Below are positions 16,335 through 24,250 of a stretch of DNA of 38,583 nt, piece by piece. This DNA comes from Candidatus Scalindua sp. Lineage in GTDB: Bacteria > Planctomycetota > Brocadiia > Brocadiales > Scalinduaceae. The stretch is taken from assembly GCA_030748215.1 (NCBI GenBank), contig JASMMK010000007.1:1-38583 (forward strand), given 5' to 3'. Numbering within the stretch: the stretch's first letter is position 1; each line of letters starts with the position of its first letter. The notes beneath the pieces were generated by a model that was given only the letters and a program-made list of their open reading frames with translations, had not been told where the DNA came from and did not search any database. The translations under genes were made by a program, and so were the position numbers.

Positions 16335-17342
16335 ATGAAAAAATACACTATTACGGCGCTTGCCTTATTTATTTTCGTCTTTATTACAGGCTGTAGCCAA
16401 AGGGATTCAAATGAGGTTGTAGTCTATGTTTCTGAGGACCAGGTCTTTTCGGAACCGATCATAGATGATTTTGAAGCAGATACGGGAATAAAGGTAATGG
16501 CCGTTTATGATACTGAAGAGACAAAGGGTACCGGGGTGATGAATCGTCTTATTGCGGAAAAGGACAATCCACAGGCAGATGTGTATTGGGCAAACGAACC
16601 GATACGTGCCATTGTTCTAAAGCAGAAGGGGATATCCGAGAAATATTACTCTCCAAACTCAGATGGGATTCCCGCTAATTTTAAGGATCTGCAGGGATAT
16701 TGGACCGGTTTTTCCGCACGTGCAAGAGTATTGGTAGTGAGTGCGGATGAAGAGTCTCCTGCTTCCATCCTTGCTTATATTGATGAAAATTGGAGAAGTA
16801 AGGGGGTTGTGGCAAACCCGCTTTTTGGAACCACTACTTCCTGGGTTGCTGCACTCTTTAGTATATGGGATGAGGATAAAGCAGGGAGCTTTATGGAAAA
16901 AATGAAACAGAATGGGACAAAGATGTCCACCAGCAACGGTGAGTCAACGATGCTGGTTGCTAATAAGGAATTTGTATTCAGCCTGGTTGACAGTGACGAT
17001 GCTACAAATGCAATAAGGGATGGAAAACCTGTCAGGCAGGTTTATCCTGATCAGGAAGAAGGTGGGTTGGGATGTCTTGTTCTGCCTAATGCAACTGTGT
17101 TGATTAAAGGCGGTCCAAATCCTGAAAATGGCAGGAAGTTCATAGATTATGTTTTATCTTCTCAAACCGAACGTAAACTGGCCTTTGCGGATTGCGCACA
17201 GATTCCATTGCATGAGGGAGTAGAAACCCCGGATGATGTTATAAGAATTGAAGAACTAAGGACTATACAGGTGGATTTTGAAGTTGTCGCAAAGAAACTT
17301 CAGGAGATACAACCATATCTTAAAGAGTGGGTGGGGTACTGA
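16335..17342 (+). CDS. Iron(III)-type ABC transporter substrate-binding lipoprotein
   Basis: A 335-residue type 2 periplasmic binding protein of the FbpA/SfuA class. Start is the ATG at 16335, 5 bases after AGGAGG-like CAGGAGGTC; the open frame reaches back to 16260 but through a repeat. The lipobox is FITGC (Cys20). The mature start VVVYVSEDQVFSEPIIDDFE and the later GTGVMNRLIAEKDNPQADVYW are characteristic of this class. WTGFSARARVLVVS and GNGESTMLV-like segments also fit. A YY pair occurs in EKYYSPNS, but equivalence to the FbpA iron-binding tyrosines is not certain. Permease and ATPase are at 18474 and 20223, separated by two unrelated genes. Thiamine or phosphonate binding is an alternative. 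Confidence 0.82.
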   Translation: MKKYTITALALFIFVFITGCSQRDSNEVVVYVSEDQVFSEPIIDDFEADTGIKVMAVYDTEETKGTGVMNRLIAEKDNPQADVYWANEPIRAIVLKQKGISEKYYSPNSDGIPANFKDLQGYWTGFSARARVLVVSADEESPASILAYIDENWRSKGVVANPLFGTTTSWVAALFSIWDEDKAGSFMEKMKQNGTKMSTSNGESTMLVANKEFVFSLVDSDDATNAIRDGKPVRQVYPDQEEGGLGCLVLPNATVLIKGGPNPENGRKFIDYVLSSQTERKLAFADCAQIPLHEGVETPDDVIRIEELRTIQVDFEVVAKKLQEIQPYLKEWVGY

Positions 17343-17420
17343 TTTGGAACTTGCGAGATAGACTTTACTCTTGACTTGCCATATTGTGAAACTTACACTT
17401 ACAACGTAAATTAAATTTGA

Positions 17421-17732
17421 GTGTACAGTGATACAAAACTTGATTTCTCCATGGAAAGCATATCGAATCTAGATCTTAAATCATGGGCAATTATTATTCC
17501 TTGTGGCCTTATTGCCCTGTTCGGACTATATAAAATCCTGCGACAGAGTATCTCATTAATGTTCTGGGCAGCATTAGTCATTATTGGTTCCCTTGGCGTA
17601 GGCTATGTCCTGAAGCCGGATATGACGCGTCAGGTTGTTTCTAAAATCAAGTCCGGAGATATTAAAAACCTGATTTCGGAAGAACAGGAAGAGCATAAAG
17701 AACATAAAGAACATAAAGAGCCACAGCATTAA
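17421..17732 (+). CDS. Small two-helix membrane protein with His/Glu/Lys-repeat tail
   Basis: Up to 103 residues from a GTG at 17421, or 93 from the ATG at 17451 (MESISNLDLKSW); neither has a good ribosome-binding site. Two hydrophobic helices are visible (IIIPCGLIALFGLYKIL and ISLMFWAALVIIGSLGVGYVL) followed by a soluble basic/acidic tail. The C-terminus ends in HKEHKEHKEPQH, encoded by a tandem 9-base repeat (CATAAAGAA). No family is recognised. Its place between the iron-type binding protein and the rhomboid suggests a membrane accessory of the transporter; a His-rich tail could bind metal, which is inference. Confidence 0.6.
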   Translation: MYSDTKLDFSMESISNLDLKSWAIIIPCGLIALFGLYKILRQSISLMFWAALVIIGSLGVGYVLKPDMTRQVVSKIKSGDIKNLISEEQEEHKEHKEHKEPQH

Positions 17733-17850
17733 CATCGGAATACTGCAGGTCTCGCTCAGTTAGGTTAAGGACATATTTCCTCAAATACTTCAGTAGTTTC
17801 AAAGGCAGCTCTTAATATTTCTAAAAACTATTTGTCATTAATGTACTAAA

Positions 17851-18399
17851 ATGAATTTTCCTCTAAAAAAGAATTTTTACTGGATTCTCGGATTTGTGGC
17901 ATTAATCTGGGTAATCGAATTTATTAACTTTTCAATGGGCCACCGCTTTTCCGATTGGGGCATACTCCCGCGAACAGTAAAAGGACTTAAGGGAATTCCA
18001 TTGAGCCCTTTTATACACGCAAGCTTAATCCATATTATGATGAATACCATACCATTGACAGTCCTCGGAGGATTTGTTATTCTGAATGGAAGACGAATGT
18101 TTTTCGAAATATCTATTATCATCATACTTGTAAGCGGTGTAGCTCTCTGGCTGTTTGGTAGATCCTCTTGCCATGTAGGAGCCAGTGGCCTGATCTTTGG
18201 ATACTTCGGCTATCTGGTTTTACGTGCCTGGTATGATCGCAGCTTGAAATCATTTATCATAGCCTTTGTCACCGTCTCTCTTTACGGAGGAATTATGTGG
18301 GGGATGTTGCCAACATTTTCACGCATTTCATGGGAAGGCCATCTCTTTGGACTGCTAGCCGGAATTCTTGCCGCTCGCCTTGAAAAAACAATAAAATAG
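17851..18399 (+). CDS. Rhomboid-family intramembrane serine protease
   Basis: A 182-residue polytopic membrane protein of minimal six-helix rhomboid size. The active-site serine lies in GASG (Ser112) and the catalytic His is His164 in SWEGHLFG. The HxxxxHxxxN signature of helix 2 is present (His56, His61, Asn65 in HASLIHIMMN). All catalytic residues are therefore intact. Rhomboids cut single-pass membrane proteins within the bilayer. It sits between the transporter's binding protein and its permease, on the same strand, which is an unusual place for a rhomboid; the lipoproteins or the small membrane protein next door are candidate substrates by position only. Confidence 0.88.
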   Translation: MNFPLKKNFYWILGFVALIWVIEFINFSMGHRFSDWGILPRTVKGLKGIPLSPFIHASLIHIMMNTIPLTVLGGFVILNGRRMFFEISIIIILVSGVALWLFGRSSCHVGASGLIFGYFGYLVLRAWYDRSLKSFIIAFVTVSLYGGIMWGMLPTFSRISWEGHLFGLLAGILAARLEKTIK

Positions 18400-18473
18400 A
18401 GATTGGGAGTACTTTGTTTGAACGCTCCAAATTACACTGCAGTATGGGGTAATATATTCCAGATTGCTAAAAG

Positions 18474-20060
18474 ATGAAAATGGCAAAAAGAGTTACTCTC
18501 TATATAACGATATTTTTGTTTGCAGGAATAGGGCTTGCCCCCGTTGTAGTCATGTTCTTTAAATCTCTTTTTGTTGATGGCGGATTCTCACTGGAGAATT
18601 ACGGGGTGTTGTTCCAGTCAAATAGAGAATGGACGCTGTTATTTAACACCCTTGTGCTGGCGGGTGCTACAACCTTTATCACCGTCTTGTTAGGAGTTCC
18701 TCTGGGAACTCTCTTTGCAAAAACAGACCTTCCGTTTAGAAGGTTTTTTGCAGTTCTTTTCATTATTCCACTACTCATCCCTTCATATATACTGGCAGTT
18801 GCATGGTTTTATTGTATGGGCAGGTCCGGTATTGTAGCGAGTCTCTTAGGAGAAACTGCCGGCATTGTTACATCAAATTTTCTGTTTGGATTTGCAGGTA
18901 CACTTTTTGTGATGGTATCAGCACTGCTTCCAATTGTCATTATACTGACCATGACTTACTTGCGTATGGTTAATCAAGACATGGAGGAGGCGGGAAGAAT
19001 TTATAGCTCGTGGCCTGTAGTGTTGAGAAAGATAACACTTCCCCTCATATCTCCGGGAATTGCACTGGGAGCCCTCATTACCTTTGTCCTTACACTCGGT
19101 GAATTTGGAGTGCCGTCCTTTCTCCGTTTTGATGTCTATTCTGTTGAATCATTCACCATGTTTTCTGCTTTTTATGATTTTAGCTCGGCTACGGCTACGG
19201 CATTACCACTGGGAATAATTACAATTGTTGTCTTAATTATAGAGCGGCTCTTCCTGCGCAAGAAGACATTTGTTTCCAGAACCATGGGGTTAGAAAAGAA
19301 GAAGGCGGTAGTGCCTCTGGGAAAGTACAAACCATATTTCCTAATTGGCGTAAGTATACTTGTTTTTATTCTTGTAGTTGTCCCATTGTGTGTGTTGTTG
19401 TGTAAATCACTTTCCCTTTCTGCATATGTAGAGGCGTTTGCTCGTTCAGCTGGCAGTATTATGAGGAGCCTGCTTTATGCTTCAATTGGTGCTTCCTGCC
19501 TCGTCATATTTGGTTTTTTACTTGGTTATATCCTGGATCGTAAGGCTCTACGCTTACACTATGCCGTAGACTCTTTAGCTGTCTTTCTATTTGCTTTACC
19601 GGGTGCTGTGATAGGTATTGGACTGTCAAATCTCTGGAATACATCGGGGACTAATTTTATATATGCGTCTATACCCATTATCATATTCGGATATATCGCT
19701 CAATATACGGCACTGGGAGAGAGAATTATGGCAGCAACATTCCCACATGTATCTCATTCAATGGAAGAGGCGGCACAGATCGCAGGAGCGGGCTGGTACC
19801 GAAGAGTATTCAAGGTACTTGTTCCTTTAGTTAAGAGGGGTATGATTGCCACGTGGTTGATCTGTTTTATATTCTGTTTAAGAGATATCGGTATTACCAT
19901 GATGATTTATCCTCCTGCTCATGATACACTTCCCGTACGTACATTTACCCTAATGGCAAATAGTCCTGATAATATCATCTCTGCTTTGTGTGTGATTATG
20001 GTCATGATAACACTCTTGCCTCTATGTGGGCTGGGGTTGGTGAGAAAATATGTAACATAG
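18474..20060 (+). CDS. Iron(III)-type ABC transporter permease, fused two-domain
   Basis: A 528-residue inner-membrane protein with two tandem BPD_transp_1 domains, as in FbpB, SfuB and ThiP. Each half carries an EAA loop that contacts the ATPase: EEAGRIYSSWPVVLRKITLP in the first half and EEAAQIAGAGWYRRVFKVLV in the second. About 12 hydrophobic helices are visible. The charged linker around MGLEKKKAVVPLGKYKP marks the join of the halves. It follows the rhomboid by 74 bp and precedes the ATPase by 162 bp, the latter gap filled by an inverted repeat. The fused architecture supports an iron or thiamine transporter rather than a sugar one. Confidence 0.9.
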   Translation: MKMAKRVTLYITIFLFAGIGLAPVVVMFFKSLFVDGGFSLENYGVLFQSNREWTLLFNTLVLAGATTFITVLLGVPLGTLFAKTDLPFRRFFAVLFIIPLLIPSYILAVAWFYCMGRSGIVASLLGETAGIVTSNFLFGFAGTLFVMVSALLPIVIILTMTYLRMVNQDMEEAGRIYSSWPVVLRKITLPLISPGIALGALITFVLTLGEFGVPSFLRFDVYSVESFTMFSAFYDFSSATATALPLGIITIVVLIIERLFLRKKTFVSRTMGLEKKKAVVPLGKYKPYFLIGVSILVFILVVVPLCVLLCKSLSLSAYVEAFARSAGSIMRSLLYASIGASCLVIFGFLLGYILDRKALRLHYAVDSLAVFLFALPGAVIGIGLSNLWNTSGTNFIYASIPIIIFGYIAQYTALGERIMAATFPHVSHSMEEAAQIAGAGWYRRVFKVLVPLVKRGMIATWLICFIFCLRDIGITMMIYPPAHDTLPVRTFTLMANSPDNIISALCVIMVMITLLPLCGLGLVRKYVT

Positions 20061-20078
20061 ACTGGCAAGCCGAAGCTA

Positions 20079-20145
20079 AGTTTGAAGTGCCTAAAGTAAA
20101 AGAATTTTTTCAACAATTTTAGCTCACTTCAAACTTTAGGCACTT
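20079..20145. repeat. Inverted mosaic repeat between permease and ATPase genes
   Basis: AGTTTGAAGTG (20079-20089) matches CACTTCAAACT (20125-20135), and AAGTGCCTAAAG (20085-20096) matches CTTTAGGCACTT (20134-20145), all inverted. The same AAGTGCCTAAAGT word recurs at 30747-30759 and a variant AAGTGACTAAAGT at 30773-30785 and (inverted) near 37346-37358. It is a dispersed intergenic family, here placed inside an operon. Confidence 0.75.
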
Positions 20146-20222
20146 TTAACTTTTACTAAGACTCAAAGAACTTTCCATGGTGTAATAGTAAGTAGTTTTT
20201 TCGTGGGTTAACATGTCAACTA

Positions 20223-20912
20223 ATGATAGTTAAAATTGAAAATGTTACTAAAGCGTACAATAAGACTCCTGTTATAAGGGGAGTGTCACTCGGTATTGAG
20301 AAGGGGGAAAGGATCGTAATTCTCGGACCGTCCGGTTGTGGAAAGACTACTCTATTGAGGATGGTAGCGGGATTTATACATCCTGATAAGGGCAAGCTCG
20401 TTATTGAGGGCAAAACGGTGGCTGATAACGGGAAATGCATTATTGAACCTGAAGGCAGGCAGGTGGGGATGGTCTTTCAGGATCTTACTCTCTGGCCGCA
20501 TATGTCCAGTTATAAAAATATTGAATTCGGTTTGAAAGCGAAGAAGATCCCAAAGACGGAAATAAGAGAACAAATTGACTCAATTCTTGAAAAAGTACAA
20601 ATGATACAGTTCAGGAATGCTTATCCGGGTGACCTCTCCGGTGGTCAGCAACAGAGAATAGCACTTGCCCGTGCCCTTGTAACTCGCCCAAAGATACTCT
20701 TGATGGATGAGCCGCTGTCGAGTCTTGATACCGATCTCAGGGGTGTTTTGATGAGAGAAATATTAAGGTTGCAGGAAGAACTTACCATAACTATGATTTA
20801 TGTAACACATGACAGGGAAGAAGCATTTTCTCTTGCAACGAGAATAGTGGTAATGAAAGAAGGGGAAATTCAGAAGACAGGGACTGTCAGTCAGATAAAA
20901 GAGTGGTTGTAG
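20223..20912 (+). CDS. ABC transporter ATP-binding protein (short FbpC type)
   Basis: A 229-residue ATPase with all motifs intact: Walker A GPSGCGKTT (35-43), Q-loop FQD (about 85-87), signature LSGGQQQR (138-145), Walker B LLMDEP (159-164), D-loop SSLD and switch His in VTHDREEA. It should power the fused permease encoded 162 bp upstream. Iron-type FbpC proteins are usually about 350 residues with a C-terminal TOBE-like regulatory domain; this one stops right after the nucleotide-binding domain, so that regulation is absent. No strong Shine-Dalgarno sequence precedes the ATG; an upstream ATG at 20214 is out of frame. Confidence 0.92.
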   Translation: MIVKIENVTKAYNKTPVIRGVSLGIEKGERIVILGPSGCGKTTLLRMVAGFIHPDKGKLVIEGKTVADNGKCIIEPEGRQVGMVFQDLTLWPHMSSYKNIEFGLKAKKIPKTEIREQIDSILEKVQMIQFRNAYPGDLSGGQQQRIALARALVTRPKILLMDEPLSSLDTDLRGVLMREILRLQEELTITMIYVTHDREEAFSLATRIVVMKEGEIQKTGTVSQIKEWL

Positions 20913-20943
20913 AAATTTAATATTGAATATTGTAGATTGAATA

Positions 20944-21291
20944 ATGAAGCTGCGTTGTAATGTTTACATGATTTGGATTGTTACCCTGTTATTTTTTCAG
21001 CAATTCATCTCCGGTTGTGCGACGACAGTAACAAAGGACCTGAACAAAGAGAATTTATACAGAAGGGGTGTGCAGATAGAAGAAATAGATCTGGTTAGCC
21101 AGAACCTTTTTCAGAAAAAATGTTCTATCTGCCATGAACTGCCGGATGTTAATGCCTATCCATATACTCCTGAACAGTGGGCAAGTATAATCGATATTAT
21201 GCACGATACCAAAGCGTCCAAAAAATTTATGACAAAAGAAGATACGGAAAAGATAAAGGTTTATTTGAGAAGGCTGAGCCAGACAAGGTGA
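20944..21291 (+). CDS. Mono-haem cytochrome c lipoprotein
   Basis: A 115-residue protein with a lipoprotein signal (hydrophobic 8-22, lipobox ISGC with Cys25) and a single haem-c attachment site CSICH (60-64). The rest of the domain (EQWASIIDIMH, KFMTKEDTEKIKVYLRRL) matches small class I-like c domains in which the closing helix is KxxxYL; Met86 or Met96 could be the distal ligand. It would sit as a lipid-anchored electron carrier in the periplasm. It follows the ABC ATPase by 31 bp and probably shares its transcript. A role in ferric reduction for the neighbouring transporter is possible but inferred from position. Confidence 0.8.
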   Translation: MKLRCNVYMIWIVTLLFFQQFISGCATTVTKDLNKENLYRRGVQIEEIDLVSQNLFQKKCSICHELPDVNAYPYTPEQWASIIDIMHDTKASKKFMTKEDTEKIKVYLRRLSQTR

Positions 21292-21334
21292 TCCTTCAGA
21301 CGAACTACGATTATTAATAGTAGCGGAATGGCTT

Positions 21335-21367
21335 CCCGTCCGAACGTACCCGTTCGGTACGGGCGGG
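21335..21367. repeat. GC-rich 33-bp imperfect palindrome, copy 1
   Basis: CCCGTCCGAACGTACC faces CGTTCGGTACGGGCGGG. Its reverse complement differs from the element at 37288-37320 by one substitution and the central bases. The G+C content far exceeds the surroundings. It lies directly upstream of the metallophosphoesterase gene. Confidence 0.8.
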
Positions 21368-21414
21368 TAGCCTTCCACTGCATCAAGATAACAGGAAAAT
21401 GGGAGATTTATAAA

Positions 21415-22509
21415 ATGGAAGAGAAAACAGTACAGGATACAACATCACATTTAGAGGAAGGATTAAGTCGAAGAAGTTTCGTGAAACGTGGCCTTGCAAT
21501 TGGACAGGCCGTTTTCATAGGTGGCGTACTGGTTGGAAATTTTGCAGGTTGTACGACTGCACCGAAGAAGGATGAAGGGGCAAAAGCCGGAAAGAAGAAG
21601 AGCATCAGATTTGCTCACATAACAGATACCCATGTTACATTTGCCGGAAAGAATGGTACTGCCCTGAAAGAGGAGAGCTTTAATATTTTCAGGGATGTGA
21701 TAGGTCAGGTCAACAATATGCCCGACATAGACTTTATCCTTTTCGGTGGTGACAATATAAACAATACGGATCCCGACGCAAAAGATTTTAATGAGTTTAT
21801 GAACATTATGTCAAGTGTCAAGGTTCCCTATTTTGCACAATTCGGCAATCGCGAGGTGTCTCCCATTCCTCCCGGTGTTGCACTGTCAAAGAGTCAGTAT
21901 GCTGAGAAGATGAAAGGACACGGACTGGACGCAGGCCGTTATTCATGGAGCGTGTCGCCTGTGCCGGGTTTGAGGATATTAGGACTGGACACTACCATAG
22001 AAGGCCACGATAACGGAGAGATTATTAAGAAAGAACTCAAGTGGATTAAGAGAGAGATTTCGAAACATCCGGATGATATGATTGTTACACTCAGTCATCA
22101 TCTCTTTCTTCCTACATGGGGAGACAGGGATATACCAAAATGGAAGAAGAAATATCTGCTGAAGAATCATCAGAAAGTTAACACCATTCTTGACAATGCA
22201 CCACAGGTCAAGGCGTGCCTGATGGGGCATCATCATGTTTCAAAGGTCCAGACGATCAACGGCCTTCACTACATTGCCTCCCCGGCAACCGTTCAGTACC
22301 CGCACGCATTCAGGACAATAACCATTGTCGATAACGCAGTGAGGCTGGAGTTCCATCAGATTAAAGACCAGAGGATTATCGAACTGGGAAAACAAAATTT
22401 GTCAACAAGCAAGAACGCAGAAGAGTATGCAGGGGGCAGTGCCGGAGATATACTGGCTTACTGTCATGGTAGTGCGGGTGATAATGATGTTGTATTGAAG
22501 CTGAGATGA
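21415..22509 (+). CDS. Tat-exported calcineurin-like metallophosphoesterase
   Basis: A 364-residue protein starting at the ATG at 21415 (GGGAGA 8 bases upstream). The N-terminus carries a twin-arginine signal SRRSFVKRG (Arg19-Arg20) and hydrophobic core, then FAGC (Cys46), so it may be a Tat lipoprotein. All dimetal phosphoesterase motifs are present: DTH (Asp71, His73), GGDN (111-114), GNRE (144-147, where most relatives have GNHE or GNHD), SHH (His228, His229) and GHHH (271-274). The substrate is unknown; cAMP phosphodiesterase- and phosphatase-type enzymes share this fold. It closes the transporter island. The Arg in GNRE replaces the usual catalytic His and may lower or change activity. 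Confidence 0.88.
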   Translation: MEEKTVQDTTSHLEEGLSRRSFVKRGLAIGQAVFIGGVLVGNFAGCTTAPKKDEGAKAGKKKSIRFAHITDTHVTFAGKNGTALKEESFNIFRDVIGQVNNMPDIDFILFGGDNINNTDPDAKDFNEFMNIMSSVKVPYFAQFGNREVSPIPPGVALSKSQYAEKMKGHGLDAGRYSWSVSPVPGLRILGLDTTIEGHDNGEIIKKELKWIKREISKHPDDMIVTLSHHLFLPTWGDRDIPKWKKKYLLKNHQKVNTILDNAPQVKACLMGHHHVSKVQTINGLHYIASPATVQYPHAFRTITIVDNAVRLEFHQIKDQRIIELGKQNLSTSKNAEEYAGGSAGDILAYCHGSAGDNDVVLKLR

Positions 22510-22551
22510 GATTAGAGACAGGAAGCTAGAGGCAGGAGCACCGCAAAGGCG

Positions 22552-22580
22552 CTCCCCGGACAAAAGGCGCCGAGGACAAG
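22552..22580 (+). repeat. GAGGACAAG dispersed repeat, copy A
   Basis: CTCCCCGGACAAAAGG followed by CGCCGAGGACAAG. It matches the inverted copy at 30009-30037 in 28 of 29 positions, and copies at 32455-32480 and 37235-37264 closely. Confidence 0.85.
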
Positions 22581-22776
22581 AAGTACGCAAAGAAAGATCA
22601 TAGATGAAGCTATATTATGTTATAGGGTATTTCTTAGTAATTTGCATAAAGAGGCATGTGACAGAATTCTTGGATGATTAAGTTTCATTGTTTATTTACT
22701 TAGTTTCTGCTTTTTCACACCTTTGTTTTATCAGTGCTAATCTGCAGCTGAATTTTCTTTTCCTGCTTCTGGTCTC

Positions 22777-22806
22777 TATGCGCTCTCTGCGTCTCTGCGG
22801 TGAATT
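22777..22806. repeat. CTCTGCGTCTCTGCGG-type dispersed repeat
   Basis: CTCTCTGCGTCTCTGCGGTG here is related to CTGCGGCCTCTGCGTTAAAA at 24217-24236 and, inverted, to CACCGCAAAGACGCTAAGAC at 38048-38067. The copies are all intergenic. Confidence 0.7.
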
Positions 22807-23107
22807 TATCTGTTTTTTGCACCAGGAAATTCAAGCCATTTTTTCCTCTTGATTGGGTGATAATTGGGAAATATCACCCAAAACCCACCATTTTTGTATG
22901 CTATTAATATTATGGCAGGCCAGGGCTGAGCCTATAAGTATTTGTTGTGTATGTTTAGGTGAAGTTTAAATGAAAGCAATATCACGCTTACTTACATGGC
23001 ATGTAATGTGCGATAACAGTGTAGAAGAATGATATTACATCACTGTCTGCCACAATTCCGGATACGAGAGCAGAGTCTTATAGCCTATATATGATAGAGG
23101 AAATGAT

Positions 23108-23455
23108 ATGCAAACGACAAAAGAAGATAATGACAGAAGAGTAGATGACAGAATAGAACTTCCATTGCAGATAACGCTTTACGATCAAAGTGGTAAGGCG
23201 ATGAATATCAGTGCTACAGGTGTTTATTTTGAGGTAATAACAGATGACATAGAAGCATTTGCTCCGGGTGTAACAATTCCGATTCGAATAACAGCGGACA
23301 CTTTATCACTTGGCAATGGTGATGGCAGGATTAAACTTAGTGGAAACGGAACAGTTATCAGAAGCGAGGTAAAAAATGTCACCAGCCAGGGTGTTGAAAT
23401 AGGTGTAGCTGTGCAGTTCAATGATCGTCTTGATATTTCAGACGTCTCTGTATGA
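23108..23455 (+). CDS. Single-domain PilZ protein
   Basis: A 115-residue cytosolic PilZ domain. The c-di-GMP-binding motif RxxxR is in DRRVDDRIELP (about residues 9-19) and the second motif (D/N)xSxxG is NISATG at about 38-43. These lie at the spacing expected for a binding-competent domain. Stand-alone PilZ proteins act as adaptors that pass the c-di-GMP level to motility, polysaccharide or secretion machinery. No cyclase or phosphodiesterase gene lies nearby. AGAGGAAATGAT precedes the ATG, a usable ribosome-binding site. Confidence 0.85.
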   Translation: MQTTKEDNDRRVDDRIELPLQITLYDQSGKAMNISATGVYFEVITDDIEAFAPGVTIPIRITADTLSLGNGDGRIKLSGNGTVIRSEVKNVTSQGVEIGVAVQFNDRLDISDVSV

Positions 23456-23714
23456 TTGAAGAACAGTCTCAAATTTTACCATTCTCCATAAATTACTCAC
23501 CCTGATTCAACTAATTAAAGATATCTCATGTTTCTGAGATAATGTTATTTAAGTGTTTCCATACCACTCTCTTTTTGCTTTTGTCTTAAATCTATAGATT
23601 ACAGTTGCTTTCCTGCTTTTCCCCTTGTTTTTCATTGACATGCTATTATCCTACTATGTGTTGCACTTCCTAATTGAACTGAAGAGTATTATTTTGTAAA
23701 TTTAAATATATTAA

Positions 23715-24200
23715 ATGAATCAGTCCTTGGAACAACTGATAGATGAATTTATAAAACTTGAACTAAATGTTGCTGATGTGTACAAGGTTTTTCTTAATAC
23801 ATTTCCCGAAGATTCAGAATTATGGTCGAGACTTGTCCAGGAGAAAGAAAAACATGCAGACTTAATCCAGAGTATGAGAAGTACATTTTTATTACCAAGT
23901 CAATTTCCTTCTGATCTTTTATCTTCGTCAAGGCAAATGCTGAGCAAGGCAAACAACAGGTTGATTTCAAGGCTAAAGAAGTACCGCAAAAAACCACCTT
24001 TAAGAGAATCCGCATTTAAAGTTGCTCTGGATATCGAAAGATCTGCCGGGGAATTTAGCTTTCAGCTTGCTGCGGAAAAAGTACCAGATTCAGGTATCAT
24101 GAAAATCTTTCAAGAGTTAAATAGAGATTGCAGGAATCATACAAAAAAAATTAACACCTATATGCATAATAAAGGAATTAAATTAGAGGTTAATAAATAA
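23715..24200 (+). CDS. Rubrerythrin/ferritin-like helical protein
   Basis: A 161-residue, all-helical acidic protein without a signal peptide. Its first helix (DEFIKLELNVADVYKVF) carries Glu16, and the second has EKEKHADLI, matching the ExxH iron ligand pattern of ferritin-like diiron proteins. The C-terminal helices contain DIERSAGEFSFQLAAEK and NRDCRNHTKKI, which could supply the second ExxxE and the last His. The length and four-helix layout fit the rubrerythrin group without the rubredoxin zinc site. Family call is moderate because the motifs are loosely kept. It stands alone, 259 bp after the PilZ gene. Confidence 0.55.
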   Translation: MNQSLEQLIDEFIKLELNVADVYKVFLNTFPEDSELWSRLVQEKEKHADLIQSMRSTFLLPSQFPSDLLSSSRQMLSKANNRLISRLKKYRKKPPLRESAFKVALDIERSAGEFSFQLAAEKVPDSGIMKIFQELNRDCRNHTKKINTYMHNKGIKLEVNK

Positions 24201-24250
24201 GAGCAATTGTTTTTTCTGCGGCCTCTGCGTTAAAACAAAATACCAACGGT

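Larger units (their letters stand above)
22510..23107. other. Non-coding gap (598 bp) with dispersed repeats
   Basis: No ORF is credible. The first 90 bases hold a copy of the GAGGACAAG repeat (22552-22580). At 22777-22806 is a CTCTGCGTCTCTGCGGTGAA element of a second family. The remainder up to the PilZ gene is AT-rich, and no riboswitch motif was recognised; a c-di-GMP GEMM core was looked for because of the PilZ gene and not found. Confidence 0.6.

Noticed and set aside
22900-23107. c-di-GMP riboswitch before the PilZ gene
   Set aside because: The conserved GEMM core was not found; only AT-rich DNA and weak stems are visible.
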